DNA of 5,419 nt from Lachnospiraceae bacterium UBA4292 (GTDB taxonomy: Bacteria > Bacillota > Clostridia > Lachnospirales > Lachnospiraceae), in assembly GCA_002395865.1 (NCBI GenBank), contig DGVE01000047.1, forward strand, positions 1-5,419, written 5' to 3'. The notes under the pieces are model-generated. The model made no database searches and was not told the DNA's origin. It saw only the letters and a list, made by a program, of their open reading frames with translations. The translations under genes and the position numbers were made by a program. Shown one piece after another: positions 1 through 5,419 of the stretch (positions within the stretch are counted from its first letter, which is position 1; each line of letters begins with the position of its first letter).

Positions 1-1132
1 CGGTGTCGAAGATGTTGTAGATCTCGGGATCCTTCATCATACCGTCTGCGTGAATGCCCGCACGGGTCAGATTGAAGTTCTCGCCTACGAAGGGCGTCAT
101 GGGAGGAATGTTGTAGCCGGTCTCGCTTTGGATGTATTCCGCGATCTCCGTTATCTTGCGCGGGTCCATTCCGTTTAAATGTCCGCGAAGTGACGCGTAT
201 TCAAACACCATGGCCTCGAGGGGAACATTTCCGGTGCGCTCGCCTATGCCCAGGAGGGAGCAGTTTACGGCGCTCGCACCGTACATCCATGCGGTTGTCG
301 CGTTTACAACGCCCTTGTAGAAATCATTGTGACCGTGCCACTCGAGCATCTGAGAGGGCACATCGGAATGGTGCTGCAGGCCGTATATTATACCCGACAC
401 ACTTCTGGGCAGCGCGGCGCCGGGGAAGGGTACTCCGTAGCCCATGGTATCGCAGGCGCGTATTTTTATCGGTACACCGCTCTGCCTTGAGAGCTCCATC
501 AGGCTGCTCGCAAATGGCACGACGAAGCCGTAGAAATCTGCCCTGGTTATATCCTCAAAGTGACATCTGGGGCGAAGACCTGCATCGATGCAGTCTTTCA
601 CTATGCCGAGATATTTGTCCAGTGCCTGCCCTCTGGTGAGTCCCATCTTGTTGAATATGTGATAATCCGAGCAGCTGACCAGTATGCCGGTCTCTTTTAC
701 ACCGATGGACTTTACCAGCTCGAAATCCTTCTTGTTTGCGCGTATCCATGTAGTGATCTCCGGAAAATCGTAGCCCAGCTCCATGCATTTCTCAAGGGCC
801 CGTCTGTCCTTTTCGGAGTATACGAAGAACTCGGTTTGACGAATCATACCGTTCGGACCGCCGAGCTCGTGAAGAAGCTTGTAGATATGCACCATCTGCT
901 CGGTGGTGTAGGGGGATCTGGACTGCTGGCCGTCGCGGAAGGTGGTATCCGTTATGAATATATCCTCGGGCATGTTTTCGGGTACACGTCTGTAATTGAA
1001 CGCGATCTTGGGCGTCTGTGTGTAGGGGAACATCTCGCGGAACAGCTCCGGCTCATCGATGTCCTGCAGTCTGTAGTTATATGGATCCTGCTCGAGTTTA
1101 TATGTCTTTTTGCTTAGTGTGATGTCGCGCAT
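1..1132 (-). CDS. Re-citrate synthase-like enzyme of the homocitrate/isopropylmalate synthase family (3' end outside window)
   Basis: I translated the reverse strand by eye and read 377 open codons to the window edge. Seen: DTTFRDGQQ at residues 62-70 (metal and substrate loop, metal-ligand Asp67), GGPNGMIRQTEFF at 91-103, RCHFEDITRADFYGF at 189-203, WHGHND at 265-270 (HxH metal ligands His266 and His268), GIGERTGN at 295-302 and TRAGIHADG at 356-364. These mark the DRE-TIM aldol-condensing synthases that join acetyl-CoA to a 2-oxoacid. From memory, the GGPNG, HFEDITRAD and ERTGN blocks match the Re-face citrate synthase of Clostridium kluyveri (acetyl-CoA + oxaloacetate to citrate, cytosolic, feeding glutamate synthesis) better than LeuA. 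Members have roughly 450 residues, so the C-terminal part is missing here. The start is well supported: AGGAGG (1140-1145) lies 7 bases upstream of the ATG. The gene is divergent from a LysR regulator. Family call very likely; the exact substrate (oxaloacetate, 2-oxoglutarate or 2-oxoisovalerate) is inferred. Confidence 0.85.
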   Translation of the reverse strand, partial: MRDITLSKKTYKLEQDPYNYRLQDIDEPELFREMFPYTQTPKIAFNYRRVPENMPEDIFITDTTFRDGQQSRSPYTTEQMVHIYKLLHELGGPNGMIRQTEFFVYSEKDRRALEKCMELGYDFPEITTWIRANKKDFELVKSIGVKETGILVSCSDYHIFNKMGLTRGQALDKYLGIVKDCIDAGLRPRCHFEDITRADFYGFVVPFASSLMELSRQSGVPIKIRACDTMGYGVPFPGAALPRSVSGIIYGLQHHSDVPSQMLEWHGHNDFYKGVVNATTAWMYGASAVNCSLLGIGERTGNVPLEAMVFEYASLRGHLNGMDPRKITEIAEYIQSETGYNIPPMTPFVGENFNLTRAGIHADGMMKDPEIYNIFDT

Positions 1133-1139
1133 ATCTCTG

Positions 1140-1145
1140 CCTCCT
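1140..1145 (-). promoter_or_regulatory. Ribosome binding site of the Re-citrate synthase-like gene
   Basis: The reverse strand reads AGGAGG, a full Shine-Dalgarno core, 7 bases before the ATG at 1132. It fixes the start of a gene whose other end lies outside the window. Confidence 0.85.
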
Positions 1146-1163
1146 GCGGTTGCGTTTTTGTTG

Positions 1164-1192
1164 TTTACTATTTTTAGCACATGTGTTATTAT
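1164..1192 (+). promoter_or_regulatory. Predicted sigma-A promoter of the LysR-type regulator gene
   Basis: A -35 TTTACT (1164-1169, 4 of 6) is separated by 17 bp from a -10 TATTAT (1187-1192, 5 of 6). The expected transcript start is near 1199, leaving a leader of about 58 bases before the ATG at 1257. It faces, and overlaps, the synthase promoter. The 8-bp palindrome CACATGTG (1178-1185) lies in the spacers of both promoters. The -10 overlaps the left operator box, so a bound regulator should block its own transcription. Confidence 0.5.
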
Positions 1193-1199
1193 TTGTAAA
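1171..1199 (-). promoter_or_regulatory. Predicted sigma-A promoter of the Re-citrate synthase-like gene
   Basis: On the reverse strand a -35 TTTACA (1194-1199, 5 of 6 consensus) is followed after 17 bp by a -10 TAAAAA (1171-1176, 4 of 6). The expected transcript start is near 1164, giving a leader of about 30 bases. The weak -10 fits a promoter that needs an activator. The -35 lies inside the proximal operator box, and both elements overlap the opposing promoter of the LysR gene. Predicted by eye only; a second, weaker reading (TTGATT, 17 bp, TATTTT) exists further upstream. Confidence 0.55.
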
Positions 1200-1206
1200 A
1201 CGAATA
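1190..1206. promoter_or_regulatory. LysR-type operator box 1 (promoter-proximal, activation-site position)
   Basis: TATTTGTAAAACGAATA is an imperfect dyad, TATTTG-N5-CGAATA, that contains the T-N11-A spacing typical of LysR-family sites (T1192, A1204). Its centre, 1198, is about -34 relative to the predicted synthase start, where LysR activators place their activation site. It covers the synthase -35 and the -10 of the regulator gene. It matches box 2 at 13 of 17 positions. Binding is inferred. Confidence 0.6.
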
Positions 1207-1220
1207 AAATAGATAAGAAC

Positions 1221-1237
1221 TATTCGAAAATCAAATA
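1221..1237. promoter_or_regulatory. LysR-type operator box 2 (promoter-distal, recognition-site position)
   Basis: TATTCGAAAATCAAATA has the pattern TATTCG-N5-CAAATA, the mirror image of box 1, and begins exactly 31 bp (about three helical turns) after it. Its centre, 1229, is about -65 from the predicted synthase start, the usual place of the high-affinity recognition site of LysR regulators. It lies within the predicted 5' leader of the regulator's own transcript. Binding is inferred. Confidence 0.6.
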
Positions 1238-1247
1238 ATAAAAGCAT

Positions 1248-1252
1248 GGAGG
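1248..1252 (+). promoter_or_regulatory. Ribosome binding site of the LysR-type regulator
   Basis: GGAGG lies 4 bases before the ATG at 1257. The spacing is slightly short but usable, and it supports this start, as does the normal LysR N-terminus that follows. Confidence 0.75.
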
Positions 1253-1256
1253 TTTT

Positions 1257-2126
1257 ATGGATATAGAATCGATCAGGACATTTATAGTGCTTGCGCATAC
1301 GAGGAATTACACGAGGGCGGCGGATCAGCTCTTTGTGGCACAATCCACAGTGACCAACCGAATACAAGAGCTGGAGCGCGAGACAGGCTTTTCATTGTTT
1401 AAGAGAACGAACCGCAGTGTGGAACTCACTGCGCAGGGAGAGAGGTTCCTTATGTACGCGCAGAAGGTAACGGAGCTTACGGACACTTCTCTTGCGGAGA
1501 TCTCATCGCAACCTGAATACGATCATTATCTGCGGATAGGGTGCGCGGATTCGATATATGAGGGACATCTCGCGGATCGCATCCTCAGGCACAGGGCGGA
1601 GCATCCGCGGGATTATCTGAAGATATCGATAGGTCTCACGGAAAATCTTCTCGAGCAGATACAGTCGGGCATGCTCGATGTGGTATTTACCTACCTCCCT
1701 TTGAAAAAGAATTCGCTACACTGCGAGCTGTATAAACAGGATGCCCTTGTGCTGGTGACGGATATCTCCAATACAAAATATGAAAACGGTATAACGGTCG
1801 AGCAGCTGCTGAAGGAAAAATACCTGATGTGCAACTTCGCCCTTCAGGATGTCGGACAGTACATCCGTAAGCTTTTCCCGAAGTATCACCAGTTCGCGCT
1901 CGAGATCGACGACTGCATGAAGATCGTTCCGTACCTTCTCCATCAGGATAGCTACACCTTTCTTCCCAAGCACATGGCCGATCACTATATATCCGAGGCT
2001 CGGCTCAGGCAGGTCCCGCTCATCGATTCCAACACGCCCATGATCAACAGCTACATCATTTACAAAAAGTCCGAGGGCCGGCTCTGCGAGCAGATATTCG
2101 GAATACAAAGCTTCCAAAAGTGCTGA
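1257..2126 (+). CDS. LysR-type transcriptional regulator, probable regulator of the divergent citrate synthase gene
   Basis: 289 residues, the normal length for the LysR family. The N-terminal winged helix-turn-helix spans about residues 1-60: FIVLAHTRNYTRAADQLF at 9-26, recognition helix QSTVTNRIQELE at 29-40, then FKRTNRSVELTAQGERFL at 48-65. A linker helix follows (about 66-85), then an effector-binding domain from about residue 90 (LRIGCADSIYEG) to the end, with the usual SGMLDVVFTYLP segment (137-148) of the periplasmic-binding-protein fold. It is a cytoplasmic DNA-binding protein expected to work as a tetramer. It is transcribed away from the Re-citrate synthase-like gene across a 124-bp region holding two LysR-type boxes, so that gene is the likely target and self-repression is likely. 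By analogy with CitR/CcpC of Bacillus, a TCA-related acid such as citrate could be the effector, but the sequence does not show this. Family certain; target likely; ligand unknown. Confidence 0.93.
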   Translation: MDIESIRTFIVLAHTRNYTRAADQLFVAQSTVTNRIQELERETGFSLFKRTNRSVELTAQGERFLMYAQKVTELTDTSLAEISSQPEYDHYLRIGCADSIYEGHLADRILRHRAEHPRDYLKISIGLTENLLEQIQSGMLDVVFTYLPLKKNSLHCELYKQDALVLVTDISNTKYENGITVEQLLKEKYLMCNFALQDVGQYIRKLFPKYHQFALEIDDCMKIVPYLLHQDSYTFLPKHMADHYISEARLRQVPLIDSNTPMINSYIIYKKSEGRLCEQIFGIQSFQKC

Positions 2127-2152
2127 AAAATGTGAGATTTGGAAATTTTGCG

Positions 2153-2181
2153 TTGAAGAATATACTTAGAGTGTTTATAAT
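2153..2181 (+). promoter_or_regulatory. Predicted strong sigma-A promoter of mnmA
   Basis: A -35 TTGAAG (2153-2158, 4 of 6) and a perfect -10 TATAAT (2176-2181) are separated by exactly 17 bp. The transcript should start near 2188. That gives a leader of about 40 bases to the ATG at 2228 but leaves almost none before the ATG at 2195, so the promoter also argues for the downstream start. It indicates that mnmA is transcribed independently of the LysR gene. Confidence 0.75.
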
Positions 2182-2218
2182 ATTAAATTATTAAATGAGT
2201 AAAAAACAGTATTTATAT

Positions 2219-2222
2219 GGAG
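2219..2222 (+). promoter_or_regulatory. Ribosome binding site deciding the mnmA start
   Basis: GGAG lies 5 bases before the ATG at 2228. The in-frame ATG at 2195 is preceded only by A/T-rich sequence with no Shine-Dalgarno match, and would add 11 residues not expected before the conserved MSKVIVGMSGGVDS start. Confidence 0.75.
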
Positions 2223-2227
2223 CAACT

Positions 2228-3286
2228 ATGTCAAAAGTGATCGTAGGAATGTCGGGCGGGGTGGACAGCGCCGTCGCGGCATACCTTTTGAAAATGAAGG
2301 AGTATGATGTCATCGGAGTGACACTGCGGATAGTGAGCGGGGAGGAAGAGGTCAGCAGATGCTGTGAGGTGGATGACGCAAGGCGTGTGTGCGAGACGCT
2401 GGGAATACCGTATTACGTGAGAAACTGCAGCGCGAGATTCTCGCAGCAGGTCATAGAGCCGTTCGTGGAGGCGTATAGAAGCGGCAGGACGCCCAACCCG
2501 TGCATTCTCTGCAACAGGAGGATCAAGTGGGAGGAGCTGGTGGAGGCCGCTGCTTCCCTCGGAGCGCAGTATGTGGCGACGGGACACTACGCGAAGATCG
2601 TGAGGCTTGAGAATGGCAGATATACCGTTCAGAATGCCGATAATGCCTCCAAGGACCAGTCATACATGCTCTGCAGACTCTCGCAGGAACAGCTCGCTAT
2701 AACGATGATGCCTCTCGGTGAGCTTTCAAAGGAAGAGGTCAGGAAGATAGCGGAATATGCCGGCATTCACGTCGCCAACAAGGCTGATTCGCAGGAGATA
2801 TGCTTCGTTCCGGATGATGATTATGCAGGCTTCATAGAGTACCGGAGCGGTGTGACATTTCAGGAGGGAGATTTCGTGGATACCGACGGCAATGTGCTCG
2901 GCCGCCACAAGGGGATCATCCACTATACTGTAGGCCAGAGAAAGGGCCTCGGCATCGCAGCGGGCATACCGATATACGTCAAAGAGATAGATGTGGAGAA
3001 TAACCGAGTGGTGCTGGCTGATGAGGAGAAGATATACTCCTCGGGCTGCGTTTTGAAGACGGTCAATTACATGGGAATGGCCGAACCGGAGGACGGCAGC
3101 GAGTTTCCTGCGCGGATAAAGATAAGGTATCATCACAGGCCGGTGAATGCCGTGGCGAGGCGAGAAGGAGATGAACTGATCATCACTTTTGACGAGCCGG
3201 TGAAGGCCGTAGCTCCCGGGCAGACAGGCGTGCTCTATGATGAAAACGGCTGCGTTCTGGCAGGGGGAGAGATAGGGAAGAAGTGA
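2228..3286 (+). CDS. mnmA: tRNA-specific 2-thiouridylase MnmA (TrmU)
   Basis: A cytosolic enzyme that thiolates U34 at the wobble position of Lys, Glu and Gln tRNAs, using ATP to activate the uridine and sulfur relayed from a cysteine desulfurase. From the ATG at 2228 it has 352 residues, close to the family norm. Seen: PP-loop SGGVDS (9-14), RTPNPCILCNRRIKW (87-101) with catalytic Cys95, ATGHYA (117-122), DQSYML (143-148), ADSQEICF (186-193) with second catalytic Cys192, and GQRKGLGI (236-243). A C-terminal beta-barrel for tRNA binding runs from about residue 245 to the end (APGQTGVLYD at 329-338). Cys92 stands where the E. coli enzyme has Asp, giving a CxxC plus Cys192. An extra CysCys pair (45-46) precedes the DDARRVCETLGIPYYV segment; both traits are common in clostridial MnmA. 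The gene has its own promoter, and no desulfurase is adjacent in the window. Identification secure; start chosen from the ribosome binding site and promoter. Confidence 0.96.
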   Translation: MSKVIVGMSGGVDSAVAAYLLKMKEYDVIGVTLRIVSGEEEVSRCCEVDDARRVCETLGIPYYVRNCSARFSQQVIEPFVEAYRSGRTPNPCILCNRRIKWEELVEAAASLGAQYVATGHYAKIVRLENGRYTVQNADNASKDQSYMLCRLSQEQLAITMMPLGELSKEEVRKIAEYAGIHVANKADSQEICFVPDDDYAGFIEYRSGVTFQEGDFVDTDGNVLGRHKGIIHYTVGQRKGLGIAAGIPIYVKEIDVENNRVVLADEEKIYSSGCVLKTVNYMGMAEPEDGSEFPARIKIRYHHRPVNAVARREGDELIITFDEPVKAVAPGQTGVLYDENGCVLAGGEIGKK

Positions 3287-3432
3287 TGCCCCACGCCTTT
3301 GCTGACAGTTGGGAACGGCTGGATTTCGTACAGTTTACATAAATTTTACTTGAAAAATCGCCTAAAAAATGTTATTATTAACAAAGAACTGTGTTGAAGA
3401 ACATTTAAACGATTAAGTAGGATGCGTACAGT
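3287..3432 (+). other. Intergenic region between mnmA and the GGDEF-EAL gene
   Basis: 146 bases with no convincing gene. It holds the predicted promoter at 3350-3378 and the leader of the downstream gene. A weak stem (CAGTTG 3306-3311 with CGGCTG 3316-3321, two G-U pairs, loop GGAA) follows mnmA but lacks a T-run, so I do not call a terminator. No riboswitch-like structure was recognised. Confidence 0.6.
3350..3378 (+). promoter_or_regulatory. Predicted sigma-A promoter of the GGDEF-EAL gene
   Basis: A -35 TTGAAA (3350-3355, 5 of 6) and a -10 TATTAT (3373-3378, 5 of 6) are 17 bp apart. The transcript should start near 3385, with a leader of about 48 bases. This separates the gene from mnmA transcriptionally, although read-through is possible because no terminator is visible between them. 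Confidence 0.65.
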
Positions 3433-5419
3433 ATGATGAGGATAGTATTTGCCGCAATTCTCGGAATATCCGTAATACTGCTCAGCATTTGCTCGCGCAT
3501 GGCCAGAAGATCCTCAAGGATGATAGGCAGGGCGGTGGGCTTTTTGGAGTGCGCCCTTATACCGCCCATCATAGGCAATGCCGTTATAATCGTCACCGAT
3601 CTGGAACTTGTGGCGGTCATCGGATGTTACATGTATTTCATCGGTATGGACCTGCTTATGTTTGCGCTTATACGTTTTACGGTGAAATACTGCTCGGCGG
3701 AGATGCTTCAGGACAAGTTCGAGTATCTTATGTACGTCATACTCGTGGCTGATGTAGTGCAGTATATTATGAACCCCTTCATGGGGCAGGCGTTTTCGGT
3801 CGAGAAGATCGAGGCGTACGGATATGCGTACTACAGGATGATTCCGTACCTGGGGCAGACATTCCATAGAGTCATCGACTACGGCATAATGGTTTTATGC
3901 CTGGGAATATTCATACAGAAGATCGTCATCACTCCGAAGATATACAGGGAGAAGTATTCGATCATACTTTTCACGATGCTTGTCGTCACGTTCTGGGAGA
4001 CATTCTACATCTTTTCAAGAAGTCCCATCGACAGATCAATGGTCGGTTTCGCGTTCTTCGGCATCATGATCTTTTATTTCGCTATCATATATAAGCCACG
4101 CAGGCTGCTGGATAAGATGCTGGCGGAGATCGCGTCGGAGATGAGTGAGGCGATCTATTTCTTCGATGCCTCGGGAAGGTGTATATGGGCAAATGAGCCC
4201 GGCGAAAAGCTGATAAACGTCGAGGGCTCGTATGAAAGTGTGCCCTGGAAGCTGAACGATATGTTTGGCCAGCTGGATTATTCGGGGCGGAACTGGTCCA
4301 TGCCGAGGACGGTCGGCAGAGAAGGCAATGTCAGATACTATGAGCTTCGCATGAAGTCTCTTTCGGATGGAAGGAATAATTCGGACGGAGCACTCTTGTC
4401 CGTCAGGGACAATACCGACGCGCAGAAGAGACTCAGCGAGAAGATGTACGCGGCCACGCACGACACGCTGACCGGCCTGTACACTAAGGAGTATCTGTAC
4501 GAGAAGGTAAGGGATAAGCTCATCGAGGAGCCGGATGTCGATTACAATATCGTATATGTAAATGTACGCAATTTCAAGATGGTAAATGACATATTCGGGA
4601 CGGATTTCGGCGACTACGTGATCAAATTCATCGCCGACTGGATACGCGAGGATATGACCGATATGTGTGTGTACGGGCGGCTTGTGGGCGATACCTTCGG
4701 CGTTCTGGTCCCTAAGGAGGAATTTGAAAGCACAGATATCGAGGGGCAGCTCGAGGAGTTCGCAGTGCGCAGGGGTGATGTGGAGCATCACATAACCATT
4801 CACATCGGCGTGTACAATATAGCCGACAGGTCGCTTGATATCTCTGTGATGTTTGACAGGGCTCATCTGGCGCTTTCGAATATAAAGGATGACATAAGAA
4901 GACATATCGCCTACTACGATGACGATATGAGGTACGCGATACTTTGGAATCAGGAGATATCTGCGAGACTGCCCGAGGCTATAAGAAGAAGGGAATTAAA
5001 GCCCTATCTTCAGCCCATAGTTGATGTCAGCGGTAAGGTGATGGGGGCGGAGGCTCTCGTTCGCTGGATACATCCGGATAAGGGCTTTCTGGCGCCGTTT
5101 AAATTCATACCCGTGCTTGAAAAGAACGGTATGATCGTTCAGGTGGATAAGTACATGTGGAGATGCGCTTGCGAGCTTCTGGCGAATTGGCGCAACAGGG
5201 ATCTGTTCATATCCGTTAACATCTCCCCGAAGGACTTCTATTTCATGGATGTGCGCCGTGAGCTGGTGAAGCTGGTGGAGGAGTTCGAAATCGACCCGGT
5301 GAAGCTCAGAATAGAGATCACCGAGACACTTATGATGAACAATTCGGACAGCAGGATGGCGATAATAGAGGACCTCAGAAAAGAGGGCTTTATCGTGGAA
5401 ATGGACGACTTCGGAAGCG
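3433..5419 (+). CDS. Membrane PAS-like/degenerate-GGDEF/EAL protein, probable c-di-GMP phosphodiesterase (3' end outside window)
   Basis: I translated 662 codons to the window edge. The N-terminal 221 residues form about seven hydrophobic segments (roughly 3-19, 34-56, 60-82, 97-113, 147-168, 175-195, 203-220), resembling the seven-helix sensor domains of some clostridial signalling proteins. A PAS-like domain follows (about 230-335, starting AIYFFDASGRCIWAN). The GGDEF domain (about 338-495) keeps HDTLTGLY (343-350) but reads NVRNFKMVND instead of DxDxFKxxND, and VGDTF (418-422) instead of GGDEF, with no RxxD inhibitory site before it. It is probably inactive as a diguanylate cyclase. The EAL domain keeps QPIV (527-530), EALVRW (540-545), SVNISP (594-599), IEITET (627-632, Glu628 and Glu631) and DDFGS (658-662), so c-di-GMP hydrolysis to pGpG is likely; the later catalytic Lys, Glu and Gln lie outside the window. 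The start is the first in-frame ATG after a stop at 3418-3420. Its ribosome site (TAGG, 3418-3421) is weak and 11 bases away; ATG 3436 is an alternative. The membrane signal is unknown. Confidence 0.88.
   Translation, partial: MMRIVFAAILGISVILLSICSRMARRSSRMIGRAVGFLECALIPPIIGNAVIIVTDLELVAVIGCYMYFIGMDLLMFALIRFTVKYCSAEMLQDKFEYLMYVILVADVVQYIMNPFMGQAFSVEKIEAYGYAYYRMIPYLGQTFHRVIDYGIMVLCLGIFIQKIVITPKIYREKYSIILFTMLVVTFWETFYIFSRSPIDRSMVGFAFFGIMIFYFAIIYKPRRLLDKMLAEIASEMSEAIYFFDASGRCIWANEPGEKLINVEGSYESVPWKLNDMFGQLDYSGRNWSMPRTVGREGNVRYYELRMKSLSDGRNNSDGALLSVRDNTDAQKRLSEKMYAATHDTLTGLYTKEYLYEKVRDKLIEEPDVDYNIVYVNVRNFKMVNDIFGTDFGDYVIKFIADWIREDMTDMCVYGRLVGDTFGVLVPKEEFESTDIEGQLEEFAVRRGDVEHHITIHIGVYNIADRSLDISVMFDRAHLALSNIKDDIRRHIAYYDDDMRYAILWNQEISARLPEAIRRRELKPYLQPIVDVSGKVMGAEALVRWIHPDKGFLAPFKFIPVLEKNGMIVQVDKYMWRCACELLANWRNRDLFISVNISPKDFYFMDVRRELVKLVEEFEIDPVKLRIEITETLMMNNSDSRMAIIEDLRKEGFIVEMDDFGS

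Larger units (their letters stand above)
1186..1241. repeat. 56-bp interrupted palindrome in the divergent promoter region
   Basis: An outer 10-bp arm TTATTATTTG (1186-1195) is exactly complementary to CAAATAATAA (1232-1241). An inner 6-bp arm CGAATA (1201-1206) is complementary to TATTCG (1221-1226). Both pairs share one centre, between 1213 and 1214, so they form a single nested dyad with 5-base and 14-base unpaired gaps. Neither predicted transcript would contain the whole element, so it most likely acts as DNA (a protein binding site) and not as an RNA hairpin. AT-richness raises the chance background, but the shared centre and the position argue for function. Confidence 0.7.

Noticed and set aside
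560..1117. Open frame of 185 codons on the plus strand opposite the synthase gene
   Set aside because: It is antisense to a strongly conserved enzyme whose reverse-strand motifs are unambiguous; the product is unlike any family I know.
2112..2144. Stem TTCCAAA (2112-2118) with TTTGGAA (2138-2144) followed by ATTTT, a possible lysR terminator
   Set aside because: The stem has only two G-C pairs and a 19-base loop, overlaps the stop codon, and the T-run is only four bases. Too weak to call.
2195..2227. In-frame ATG at 2195 that would extend MnmA by 11 residues
   Set aside because: No ribosome binding site precedes it, the predicted transcript starts only a few bases upstream, and the ATG at 2228 has GGAG at the right distance and the conserved N-terminus.
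3306..3321. Small hairpin after mnmA (CAGTTG, loop GGAA, CGGCTG)
   Set aside because: Six pairs including two G-U wobbles and no following T-run, so not a credible intrinsic terminator.
3422..3436. Four-codon mini-ORF (ATG CGT ACA GTA TGA) overlapping the start of the GGDEF-EAL gene, suggesting translational coupling
   Set aside because: The only nearby ribosome-site-like bases directly abut its ATG, leaving no spacing, and such short frames arise often by chance.
4036..4905. Long open frame (289 codons) on the minus strand opposite the GGDEF region
   Set aside because: It is antisense to a clear PAS-like/GGDEF coding frame. Its product has no recognisable motif, and I see no promoter or ribosome site for it.

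Overview
The window looks like chromosomal DNA from an anaerobic Firmicute of the class Clostridia, possibly Lachnospiraceae or a relative. This is inferred from gene content, not from a marker gene. The evidence is a Re-type citrate synthase homologue of the kind described in Clostridium kluyveri, an MnmA with the cysteine-rich NPCxxCN signature common in clostridia, strong AGGAGG-type ribosome binding sites, AT-rich intergenic regions with near-consensus sigma-A promoters, and frequent ATA, AGA and AGG codons. There are four protein genes, two of them cut by the window edges. I see no RNA genes, mobile elements, CRISPR arrays or phage genes.

Region 1 (1-1132, minus strand, 3' end outside the window) encodes a citrate/homocitrate/isopropylmalate synthase family enzyme. 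Its sequence best fits Re-citrate synthase. Region 2 (1133-1256) is a compact divergent promoter region. Region 3 (1257-2126, plus strand) is a LysR-type regulator. The shared intergenic region is the most informative part of the window. It holds two 17-bp TATTyG-N5-CrAATA boxes, 31 bp apart, inside a 56-bp interrupted palindrome. They sit at about -34 and -65 relative to the predicted start of the synthase transcript, and the proximal box overlaps the regulator's own -10 element. This is the textbook layout for a LysR-type tetramer that activates a divergent target and represses itself. I infer a local circuit controlling citrate (and so 2-oxoglutarate/glutamate) synthesis, analogous to CitR-citA of Bacillus but with an unrelated enzyme.

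Region 4 (2127-2227) carries a near-perfect sigma-A promoter for region 5 (2228-3286), mnmA, the tRNA-uridine 2-thiolase. The promoter and ribosome binding site favour a start 33 bases downstream of the first in-frame ATG. Region 6 (3287-3432) has no gene but carries another good promoter. Region 7 (3433 to the end, plus strand, 3' end outside the window) encodes a seven-helix membrane protein with PAS-like, degenerate GGDEF and intact-looking EAL domains, probably a c-di-GMP phosphodiesterase.

Only the synthase and the LysR regulator have a visible functional link. mnmA and the GGDEF-EAL gene each have their own promoter and look like independent neighbours. No wholly new system is evident. 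The best candidate for something undescribed is the regulator-operator-Re-citrate synthase module.
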